A stretch of 14,859 nt of DNA from Verrucomicrobiales bacterium (GTDB taxonomy: Bacteria > Verrucomicrobiota > Verrucomicrobiia > Limisphaerales > UBA9464): the NCBI GenBank assembly GCA_003445095.1, contig DLVS01000063.1, positions 1-14,859 of the forward strand. Reading direction: 5' to 3'. Shown here piece by piece: positions 8,252 to 14,859 of this stretch. The position numbers and the translations under genes are program-made. The notes under the pieces were generated by a model. It was not told the DNA's origin. It saw nothing but the letters and a program-made list of their open reading frames with translations, and ran no database searches. Within the stretch, counting starts at the first letter, position 1; the number at the start of each line of letters is the position of its first letter.

Positions 8252-8394
8252 GGGCGAGGAATGCGCGGAGATGCGGAAAAGAAACATACCGTGGCGCGGT
8301 GCGAGTGAGGGAGCGTACCAAAAGGAATTTGCCGCGGGTTGCTGTTCCAGCCGGAAATCAGTGCATCCCTGTTTCGCACCGCTAGGCTGCCCGC

Positions 8395-9576
8395 ATGTTC
8401 GTCGATGAGGTCAAGGTCTTCGCCCGCGCTGGACACGGCGGCAAGGGATGCGTCGCGTTCCATCGTGAAGCCTATCGTCCCAAGGGTGGCCCCAGCGGAG
8501 GCAACGGTGGTCGCGGTGGGGATGTCATCCTTGAGGCCAGCCACGACCTGAACAACCTCATCCGCCAGTTCTACGAGCCCCGACTGCTCGCTGAACCAGG
8601 AGAAGCGGGGATGGGCAAAGGAATGGACGGGCATGCTGGAAAGGATCTGGTTATCCAGGTTCCTTGCGGGACTTTGGTCTGGCGACTTTCTTCCTCCGAG
8701 CCAGCGGAGGCGGCGCAACCCTTCGACGAAGTCGACGCTGCCGTGCCGACTTTCTTAAGTGCTTCCAAGGGCCGTCCAGTGATACGGGCCGGCGGGGGGC
8801 GAGCGATCGAGGTCGATCTTTCCGAAGAAGCGCCGCCCGCTGAACCGGTTCATGCGCCGGCAAAGGGCGAACTCGTGTGTGATCTAACCCAACACGGTCA
8901 GCGGTTCACCTTGTGCAAAGGAGGACGAGGCGGTTTGGGGAATCGCAACTTCGCGACCTCCGTTCGACAAGCGCCGCGCTTTGCCCAACCCGGTGAGCCC
9001 GGGGCTGAAGGCGACTTTCTTTTCGAACTGCGCTTAGTCGCGGACGTCGGGATCGTGGGTTACCCGAACGCCGGCAAATCCACGCTGCTCGCGGCCATTT
9101 CGAAGGCTCGCCCAAAAATTGCCGCGTATCCGTTCACGACGCTTACCCCCCAAGTAGGCATTGTGGAGTATCCGGACCTGCATCGACTCATGTTGTGCGA
9201 TGTGCCTGGCCTGATCGCGGGGGCGCACCGGAATGTGGGGCTTGGTCACAAATTCTTGCGTCATGTGGCACGCTGCAAGGTCCTGGTAGTCTTACTCGAT
9301 ATGGCCGGCACCGACGGCCGCGCGCCCTGGGACGACTTTAAATCGTTGATGGAGGAACTGGAGCTGTACGATCCCGCGCTGCTGGATAAACCCCGCTTGG
9401 TGGTCGCCAACAAAATGGATGAACCACCCGCCGAAGCGAACCTCAAGACCTTCAAACGCAAGATTCGCAAAGTTCCAGTCCTACCTATTGCGGCGGCGTT
9501 TGACGAGGGATTGCCCGCGCTACTCAAAGCCATTCGCGAAACTGCTGACGAAGCCTGTTCCGCGTCCGCACCCTAA
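8395..9576 (+). CDS. obgE: Obg-family GTPase (ObgE/CgtA) with an enlarged N-terminal domain
   Basis: Obg GTPases bind the large ribosomal subunit and link ribosome assembly to growth and stress. The N-terminal glycine-rich Obg fold is clear (RAGHGGKGC at 11-19; PKGGPSGGNGGRGGDV at 29-44; KGGRGGLGN at 175-183). The G domain has all motifs: P-loop GYPNAGKST (222-230), switch TT (248-249), DVPG (269-272) and NKMD (339-342); PIAAA (364-368) fills the G5 place. No C-terminal OCT domain is present and the protein ends soon after the G domain. Unusually, about 60 acidic, Ala/Pro-rich residues (roughly 98-158) lie where most Obg proteins have a short loop between GTLVW and DLTQHG. The 393-residue length reflects this. 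The start MFVDEVKVFA is the family norm. It follows rplU-rpmA, as in most bacteria, after a 200-bp gap. Confidence 0.95.
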   Translation: MFVDEVKVFARAGHGGKGCVAFHREAYRPKGGPSGGNGGRGGDVILEASHDLNNLIRQFYEPRLLAEPGEAGMGKGMDGHAGKDLVIQVPCGTLVWRLSSSEPAEAAQPFDEVDAAVPTFLSASKGRPVIRAGGGRAIEVDLSEEAPPAEPVHAPAKGELVCDLTQHGQRFTLCKGGRGGLGNRNFATSVRQAPRFAQPGEPGAEGDFLFELRLVADVGIVGYPNAGKSTLLAAISKARPKIAAYPFTTLTPQVGIVEYPDLHRLMLCDVPGLIAGAHRNVGLGHKFLRHVARCKVLVVLLDMAGTDGRAPWDDFKSLMEELELYDPALLDKPRLVVANKMDEPPAEANLKTFKRKIRKVPVLPIAAAFDEGLPALLKAIRETADEACSASAP

Positions 9577-9582
9577 GCTCGT

Positions 9583-10344
9583 CTATTTATCCGTCAGTCG
9601 CCCGAGATCCCATCGCCGCCATTCTCGCCAGTCATAAGCCTCCAGCGCTCCGAGGCGTTTTTTGTAATCATAGGGCGATGGCTCAGCGAACACGTAGCCT
9701 GGGTAAAGAAATCGGCAGCCGCGTTCGCGAGCGTACCCGATTTCCCAGAGCAACGTGGCGATGCCCAGACTCCGACGGCCTTCAGCCAAATCGAACATCC
9801 CATAGACCGACGACGCTGATTCTCGCCCCACATCGAGGTAACTCGCCGCCACCAAGACTCCTTGGCGCCGAACGCTCACCTCAATGCATTCACACGGATA
9901 CGCCACTTCTGCCCTTCTTCGTCCAGGATCGGGGCCCACGAAATTCTCTAAATGCTCGGGCACGTTGGAGGTGAATCGCTGGACATGGCGGTGAAAGAGA
10001 TGACGGTGTTCCGCGTCCAGTCCTGGGCGAACAAAGGCTACTTCGAGATCGCCGTTCCGTCGCGCGATTCGAGCCTGACTCGTTGAAGCTTTCCAATCCT
10101 CCAAGCGAATGCGTAACGGCACAACCGTCACGACTCGACCCTCGTGAACCGTGACGGAGTACCGAAAGAAAACCGAAGCAAAATGGCGCCAGCCTTGGCT
10201 CCACAATTCATCCATCTCCGTCGGCATGACACACAGGCGCTGGGTTACTTGCTCCACCCGGGGCCACGCGGACACAACCCCGGAATCGATGGCAGATTCC
10301 CGTAGGAGAGGCGGACCTTGAGGGGCTGATTCGGGCGGCGACAT
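9583..10344 (-). CDS. Arginyl/leucyl-tRNA-protein transferase-like protein (ATE C-terminal family)
   Basis: The 253-residue product (from ATG 10344) resembles the C-terminal part of arginyl/leucyl-tRNA-protein transferases, which attach an amino acid from tRNA to protein N termini in N-degron pathways. The match is strongest at residues about 178-240: SSVYGMFD, RRSLGIATL, then GCRFLYPGYVF and a tail ending LEAYDW, a GNAT-like acyltransferase fold. GWRHF (51-55), PLRIRL and RIARRNGDLEV follow the family order earlier. The N-terminal cysteine cluster of classical enzymes is missing, so classical activity is uncertain. The frame extends to a TTG at 10395, but ATG 10344 is preferred; neither has a strong Shine-Dalgarno site. 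It converges on obgE with 6 bp between stop codons. It could instead be an orphan aminoacyl-tRNA-using transferase. Confidence 0.75.
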   Translation of the reverse strand: MSPPESAPQGPPLLRESAIDSGVVSAWPRVEQVTQRLCVMPTEMDELWSQGWRHFASVFFRYSVTVHEGRVVTVVPLRIRLEDWKASTSQARIARRNGDLEVAFVRPGLDAEHRHLFHRHVQRFTSNVPEHLENFVGPDPGRRRAEVAYPCECIEVSVRRQGVLVAASYLDVGRESASSVYGMFDLAEGRRSLGIATLLWEIGYARERGCRFLYPGYVFAEPSPYDYKKRLGALEAYDWREWRRWDLGRLTDK

Positions 10345-10686
10345 GGAGCGGCGCGGACGTCTTACCGAGCATGACGCGGCGAGCACCTCAAGCAAACTTG
10401 ATCAGATTCACCAGGGAGGCCAGGGAGGCGTCTCCAAGTCCGAAGATGTCAACTGTTCGGTTCAAGACACGGGTGACGCTGCTTCCAGGCGACGGCGCGA
10501 ACGCACACTTGAGTTCCGTGGATTCGTGAGACAACCGGTTGTGAGGACGAAGTGGAGCACCGCCACCGCCAGCAATAGACCTATCTCCCCCGGGCGCATC
10601 CCAGTTGAACTTATGGTTTTTCTCGTCGTCTGGATTCACGCCCGCCACGCTGGAGTCACTAACTCCGTACGAAATCCGCCCAAGGC
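10345..10686. other. Divergent intergenic region with a palindrome and a short tandem repeat
   Basis: These 342 bp separate the starts of the minus-strand transferase-like gene and the plus-strand glycosidase-propeller gene, so both promoters should lie here. I see no convincing protein; open frames in it have poor composition. It contains a tandem repeat of CCAGGGAGG (10411-10428) and a perfect palindrome (10531-10542). No -35/-10 pair stands out on either strand. Confidence 0.6.
10531..10542. promoter_or_regulatory. 12-bp perfect palindrome, candidate operator
   Basis: ACAACCGGTTGT reads the same on both strands and lies near the middle of the divergent intergenic region, about 187 bp from one start and 145 bp from the other. 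Position and symmetry suggest a protein-binding site shared by both genes. A palindrome this long in this much sequence could arise by chance a few percent of the time. Confidence 0.3.
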
Positions 10687-13600
10687 ATGAGAGAATTACG
10701 ACTGCTAGCCGTTGTACTGTTTTTTGTTCGGCCCGCGGCCGCCCAGGAGGTCGTTCTTCGCGCGGTCCTCGCCACGGGGGAAGGCCCGGCCCGAATTGAG
10801 TATTGGTCCGGCTCAACGCCGGTGGGACGATCCGCGGAGGATGCGCCCGCGGGAGTCCAGGTGAAATTTCCTGCAACCGATTGGATCCCGGTGCGGTTTC
10901 CGACGGGAACCTTCGGGGCGGACGTCATCGAACTGGGTCCGGTGAAGGTCGGTTCGCTCACCTTGCACTGGCGGCTCGTGCAGAAGGTGCCGTCACTGGT
11001 CGAGCGGACACTGGAGGTGCGGGCTGACACCAACCAACCGTTTACGGTCCGCTTCCCGTTCGACCCAACGGTCGAGGGCGAATTCGCGTCGTTTTCTGGA
11101 CCGGTGACGGACGTCACCTCGTTCGACACGGTGCGCGGCTCGCCCAAAGTGGAGACGTTTCCGGTGGGGATGGTTCGGACTGCGGACCGGGTGTTCGGTC
11201 TCGCGGCCGATTCGCCCGGGCTGTGGGAAAACCGCTGCCAGGTGCTGCTGGATCCGCCCGGCCGCCGGTTGGCGGTGCTCACCGGAGACGGACGCGATCC
11301 GTATCCGCTGGTGATCAAGCCGCCGGAGGACGCCCGCGACACTTACCAATATCAGATGGACGGCTGGCAGAAACTGGCCGCCGGAGAAACGCGTCGTTTC
11401 ACAACCTGGGTCTTCGCTAACTCAGCGCGCCATCACTACGATGCGCAACTGGCCGCGCATCTCGCGGTGGCCAACGCCAAGGGGTGGAACTCCTCCGCGT
11501 TGGAGGCCATTCTGCGTAACACGTCGCTCTACCTGCTTCGTCGCAACCTAGCGCTCGACGCTGCCGGACAGCCGCGGGATGGTCGTTACATCTTTATCTC
11601 CGGACCCGGTTATGGCTGGAAGCAATGGGTCACCGACGGCTTTTACACGGCGCTCGGACTCGACGATCCGGAGAAGACTATCGAGTCCAACCGAGCGGTG
11701 TTTTGGACCCGGATGGATTACGAAGATAATGCCCAATATTATCTCATCTGGGCGGTCTTGATGAAGCGCGCCGGCGGCACCGTGAACGACGCCTTGGTGC
11801 GCCAGGCATACGCGTTCATTCACCAGCACGAGACGAACGGACTGTACATTCCGCCGTCGTTGCCGGGCTCGCCTTCCGCCAAAGGCTGGAAGACCTATCA
11901 CGATGTTTTGGAGTACGACCACGACGACTGTCCCGCCAGCAATCAGGGCTTCCACTGCGGCGCGCTGCTCGCGGCCCAGGAATTGGGGCTCGGCGTGACC
12001 CACGCGGAAATCGAGCGCGCCGTCGCCGGTTACTGCTCGCTCTTCAACGCCGAGCGCGGATTCATGCCGACCAGCCTGAAGCAACGCGACACGCTGGGGC
12101 AGGACACGTTGTACGGAGCCACCCTGACGTACGCGGTATTCGGACGGAAGCTGCTCACCGATGAACAGGTGCTCACGCATTTTAGAACCTCCGAGAAGGT
12201 GAAGACACCCTACGGGCTTCGGGTAATTTCGCAGGCCGACGGTTCCCTGCTGCCGGGACACAGCGGGGTCTATTGTTACGGCGGATCGTGGTTTCTGAAT
12301 GATGCGGCAAATTACCTTTTGGCGGGCGTCCATGGGCTGGCCGCCGCCGAAGTGGATGCCTTGCTCGTCGAACGCATCATGAGAGAGATCGCCCAGGTGC
12401 CCGCGTTCAATGAGTCCATCAGTACCGTCGATGGGCATCCGCACGGCCACATCCTCTATTCTTGGAACTCCGGCTTCTGGTGGCTGCGCCGCGAAATCCG
12501 CCAGCGGCTCGGGCAATCCGGGGAAGATCCCGTGGGCCGGGCGGTTGATGCCCGGTTGGGAGTAACCCGCGAGAACGGCCTCCTTCGGCTGGCATCCAAT
12601 GCCTCGCCGAGAACTGGCGCGGCGGGAGCATTGCCGTGGATTGGTTACACCGAGTTGCGGACCGACCTGCCCGGCGGACGCCACGCCAATGTCTCCACCA
12701 GCCGGGCCCGACTCGTTCGGGCGGATGGAACGAGCGGTCGGGAAATTGGGACGAACCTCGTGGACGTGCCAGGGGTGTGGACGCAATTCGCCGGCTGGTC
12801 GCCCGATGGCCGCCTGGCGGTGATCAACCGAGGCTGGGAGGACCCGGAGAACGCACGCTGGGAGGAAGAGCACAAAACTTTTCGCATGGAACCGGGCCGG
12901 TGGTTGCTCGATTCCTGCCTGTTCGATCCCGACACCGGCCGCGCCACCAACCTCACCGCCATCGAGCGGATCAGTCACTACAACGGCGGGCTCTTCTTCC
13001 TCCCGGAGGGTAAGGGACTCGGCTTCACGCCCCTGATCAACGGACTCTCCAAGCCGTTCCTGATGGACCTCGACGGCCGGAACAAGCGCGATGTCTCAGG
13101 CCAGGATGCGGGCTTCGCCTATGGCTACAGCGCTTCTCCGGATGGAAACTGGATTAGCTACCACGATGACTACCAGGTGTTCGTGGCGCGGGCGGATGGT
13201 TCGGCTCGGCGGCGAATCGATACTGGTCATCCTTTCAACTTCGGGCCGCGCTGGTCCGCCGATGGCCAATGGCTACTGTTCGTCAGTGGCGTGCGCGGAA
13301 ACAGCCATCCGTACATCGTGCGTCGCGATGGCACGGGTCTGCGCCGGCTGGCTGATCTCAACGGCTACCAAGGCTGGATCTTGTTCCTCGACGTCCCCGA
13401 TTTCCACGAAGGCAGCAGCGACGTGCCCGTGTGGTCGGCCGACGGTCAATCGGTGTTCTACGCTGCCCGAGTCGGCTCGAACGTGGAACTGTTCCACACG
13501 GAGCTCGACGGCCGGACTGAGCAGCTCACCCGTACTCCCGAGGGAACTCTTCACTACCATCCCCAGCCCTCGCCGGATGGCCGGGCGCTGGTTTATGGCG

Positions 13601-13719
13601 CCAAGCGGGACGGCGTACGGCAGCTTTATGTGATGCGCCTCATGGACCGCTCGGAAGTTCGCCTCACCCACCTGACGCCTGGACATGCTGCTATGTGGCC
13701 GCACTGGCAGCCAAATTAA
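10687..13719 (+). CDS. Secreted protein: glycosidase-like helical region fused to a TolB/PD40-like beta-propeller
   Basis: A clear signal peptide (residues 1-19, hydrophobic core LLAVVLFFV, cut after PAAA) marks this 1010-residue product as exported and supports ATG 10687 as the start. Residues about 20-250 are a beta-rich region. Residues about 260-620 look like a six-hairpin (alpha/alpha) glycosidase-type region, with aromatic and acidic clusters such as GYGWKQWVTDGFY (about 307-319), MDYEDNAQYY and SWNSGFWWLRREI. Residues about 650-1010 hold at least five PD40 motifs (WSPDGRLAVI, SPDGNWISYH, SADGQWLLFV, SADGQSVFYA, SPDGRALVYG), which form TolB-like propellers. Known six-hairpin enzymes cut or debranch polysaccharides; catalytic residues and substrate cannot be assigned here. 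The propeller may bind glycan or protein. No neighbour names the pathway. The long minus-strand frame inside it is a shadow. Confidence 0.75.
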   Translation: MRELRLLAVVLFFVRPAAAQEVVLRAVLATGEGPARIEYWSGSTPVGRSAEDAPAGVQVKFPATDWIPVRFPTGTFGADVIELGPVKVGSLTLHWRLVQKVPSLVERTLEVRADTNQPFTVRFPFDPTVEGEFASFSGPVTDVTSFDTVRGSPKVETFPVGMVRTADRVFGLAADSPGLWENRCQVLLDPPGRRLAVLTGDGRDPYPLVIKPPEDARDTYQYQMDGWQKLAAGETRRFTTWVFANSARHHYDAQLAAHLAVANAKGWNSSALEAILRNTSLYLLRRNLALDAAGQPRDGRYIFISGPGYGWKQWVTDGFYTALGLDDPEKTIESNRAVFWTRMDYEDNAQYYLIWAVLMKRAGGTVNDALVRQAYAFIHQHETNGLYIPPSLPGSPSAKGWKTYHDVLEYDHDDCPASNQGFHCGALLAAQELGLGVTHAEIERAVAGYCSLFNAERGFMPTSLKQRDTLGQDTLYGATLTYAVFGRKLLTDEQVLTHFRTSEKVKTPYGLRVISQADGSLLPGHSGVYCYGGSWFLNDAANYLLAGVHGLAAAEVDALLVERIMREIAQVPAFNESISTVDGHPHGHILYSWNSGFWWLRREIRQRLGQSGEDPVGRAVDARLGVTRENGLLRLASNASPRTGAAGALPWIGYTELRTDLPGGRHANVSTSRARLVRADGTSGREIGTNLVDVPGVWTQFAGWSPDGRLAVINRGWEDPENARWEEEHKTFRMEPGRWLLDSCLFDPDTGRATNLTAIERISHYNGGLFFLPEGKGLGFTPLINGLSKPFLMDLDGRNKRDVSGQDAGFAYGYSASPDGNWISYHDDYQVFVARADGSARRRIDTGHPFNFGPRWSADGQWLLFVSGVRGNSHPYIVRRDGTGLRRLADLNGYQGWILFLDVPDFHEGSSDVPVWSADGQSVFYAARVGSNVELFHTELDGRTEQLTRTPEGTLHYHPQPSPDGRALVYGAKRDGVRQLYVMRLMDRSEVRLTHLTPGHAAMWPHWQPN

Positions 13720-13786
13720 GGCTAGGAACAAATCATTGGCGCGTCGCCGGCATTCTCGGAGGTTCAGGACAGTTCTATCTTGAACT

Positions 13787-14859
13787 ATGCGCCACCCAAA
13801 CTTCCCGACCTGGTTGCTTGGCTTCGTTACGAGTGTTGCGAGTGCGGTCCTGGCTTATGCCGCGCCACCCCTCGATGGGCTCTTCGTCTGGCTTAAGGCC
13901 GATGCGGGAGTCACCACGAATGTTACCGGGGTGACCGAATGGCGAGATCAGTCTCCGTCCGGCCATCGGTTTACTCCAGTGGGAAACGTCCACCCAACCG
14001 TGACCCCGGCTACGCCGGGGACTTCTGCCGCCGTCTCGTTCAACGGCCAGGCTTCATTCGGCGGTTCTCCCGGAGGAGTTCTCACCCAGGCCACCATCTT
14101 TTCTTTATTTCGCTACCGGATCGCGGAGTCCGATAACGACTATCTCTTCACGATCGGCGCCAGCGGACTCGCCGGGAGTCAAATGACTTTGTCGAGGCGC
14201 GCGGACCGGAGGGCGTATCATTACGATGGTGGCGCCCAGAATCTGAGCGCCGCCGGGTTTCTGCCCCCTCAGCAATGGCTGGTCGCCGAGCAAGTGTTTG
14301 GAAGCCCGACGGCGCGTGACCACCAACTGTTCGTCGATTCTCGCAGTGCGATTCGGTCGAGCGCGGCGGCGCCGTATTCGGCCGACGCAAGCAGGTTCGT
14401 CATTGGTGATTGGTCGAGCCCAGGGTATCGCTTCGTCGGCGATCTGACGGAATTGATTGTGTACGATCGCGTCCTGACTGAGGCAGAACGACGCGACGTG
14501 AATGAGTATCTGCGCACACGAGCTGGATTGCCACCTGCCTTTGCCAACGAAGCGGAAATTTTGAGCAGTTGGGAGGTCGTCCTATACGAACTGAACGCGC
14601 AACCCGACGCGCAGTGGATCTTTGATCTCGGCGGAACTCGCGCCGATCAACCGGTCAATTGCGATCCGTCCATCCTCCTAAGCGCGATCGACGTGACCAA
14701 TAAGGTCGTCTGGGGCCAGCTCGGTTCCGGAGGCGCGCCGGACTCGATGGGATTCGTCTTCGGGTATCAAGACCGCGGTCATTACTATCTCTTCGATTGG
14801 AAGAAGGTGACGGCCAGTTATCAGGACTTCGGGATTGCGCCGGCCGGAATGAGATTGCG
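13787..14859 (+). CDS. Exported LamG-like and thrombospondin-C-like protein (3' end outside window)
   Basis: From ATG 13787 the frame stays open to the window edge (357 codons plus 2 bases), so the gene is partial. Residues 1-25 form a signal peptide ending AYAA. Residues about 30-245 resemble a LamG/concanavalin-A-like domain: GLFVWLKADAGV near the start, WRDQSPSGH (52-60), VSFNGQ, and FVGDLTELIVYDR followed by LTEAERRDVNEYL, a closing pattern common in bacterial LamG-like proteins. From about residue 260 a second beta domain begins; MGFVFGYQDRGHYYLFDWKK resembles the GFVFSYQ...FYVVMWK stretch of thrombospondin C-terminal domains. Such proteins are usually surface or secreted and bind carbohydrate or protein. 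It lies 67 bp after the glycosidase-propeller gene and may share its transcript. Function beyond adhesion or binding is not known. Confidence 0.75.
   Translation, partial: MRHPNFPTWLLGFVTSVASAVLAYAAPPLDGLFVWLKADAGVTTNVTGVTEWRDQSPSGHRFTPVGNVHPTVTPATPGTSAAVSFNGQASFGGSPGGVLTQATIFSLFRYRIAESDNDYLFTIGASGLAGSQMTLSRRADRRAYHYDGGAQNLSAAGFLPPQQWLVAEQVFGSPTARDHQLFVDSRSAIRSSAAAPYSADASRFVIGDWSSPGYRFVGDLTELIVYDRVLTEAERRDVNEYLRTRAGLPPAFANEAEILSSWEVVLYELNAQPDAQWIFDLGGTRADQPVNCDPSILLSAIDVTNKVVWGQLGSGGAPDSMGFVFGYQDRGHYYLFDWKKVTASYQDFGIAPAGMRL

Noticed and set aside
10411..10428. Tandem CCAGGGAGG repeat
   Set aside because: Only two copies of 9 bases and no link to a promoter; too short to call a functional repeat.
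10388..10876. Minus-strand open frame running from the glycosidase-propeller gene across the intergenic region to the transferase-like gene
   Set aside because: It overlaps the signal peptide of the plus-strand gene and its composition is Pro/Arg/Gly-rich without motifs. Only the last 30 or so residues look protein-like, which is not enough.
11548..12978. 476-residue open frame on the minus strand inside the glycosidase-propeller gene
   Set aside because: It lies wholly antisense to a well-supported gene with a signal peptide and PD40 repeats; its protein has no recognisable motif and reflects GC-rich codon use on the other strand.
14004..14020. GC-rich hairpin CCCCGGC / GCCGGGG with a 3-base loop
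   Set aside because: It lies inside the LamG-like coding region and no T-run follows, so it is not a terminator; it may simply reflect GC-rich codons.
1..14859. CRISPR arrays, insertion sequences, phage genes, tRNA or rRNA
   Set aside because: No spaced direct repeats, transposase motifs, phage proteins or RNA gene signatures were found on either strand.

Overview
The window is GC-rich, densely coding DNA carrying ten protein genes and no RNA gene that I can see. A bacterium of the Verrucomicrobiota type is the best guess. This is inference from a mix of features: a conserved rplU-rpmA-obgE block with an Obg that has a long insertion, mostly weak or absent Shine-Dalgarno sites, a CotH-type kinase, a Gfo/Idh/MocA oxidoreductase, PD40 propellers and a LamG-like secreted protein. 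No marker here proves the phylum.

Left block (1-6152, + strand). An inverted repeat (1-18) precedes a 1163-residue gene that is the most striking object in the window. It joins, in one reading frame, a 2-oxoacid dehydrogenase E1 alpha, an E1 beta, a lipoyl domain and a complete ketoacyl-ACP synthase III (FabH-like). Each part keeps its key residues, but there is no E2 acyltransferase core and no E3-binding domain. The architecture suggests that a branched-chain or similar oxoacid is decarboxylated, loaded on the lipoyl arm and passed to the KAS III to start a fatty-acid or polyketide-like chain. By eye, two residues that clamp the CoA adenine in E. coli FabH are replaced, which fits direct transfer from lipoyl without a CoA intermediate. 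A membrane-anchored CotH-family kinase-like protein (18 bp downstream) and an exported TraB/GumN-family protein (46 bp further) follow on the same strand and may be co-transcribed.

Middle block (6343-9576, + strand). A Gfo/Idh/MocA oxidoreductase is followed by rplU (L21), rpmA (L27) and obgE. A promoter-like TTGACA lies before rplU. A terminator hairpin after rpmA shares an arm with a second possible hairpin, so read-through into obgE could be tuned. Obg carries roughly 60 extra residues in its N-terminal glycine-rich domain.

Right block (9583-14859). A minus-strand protein related to arginyl/leucyl-tRNA-protein transferases converges on obgE with only 6 bp between the stops. A 342-bp divergent intergenic region with a perfect 12-bp palindrome separates it from a plus-strand secreted protein of 1010 residues that joins a glycosidase-like alpha-helical region to a TolB/PD40-like beta-propeller. 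The window ends inside another exported protein with a LamG-like domain and a thrombospondin C-terminal-like domain.
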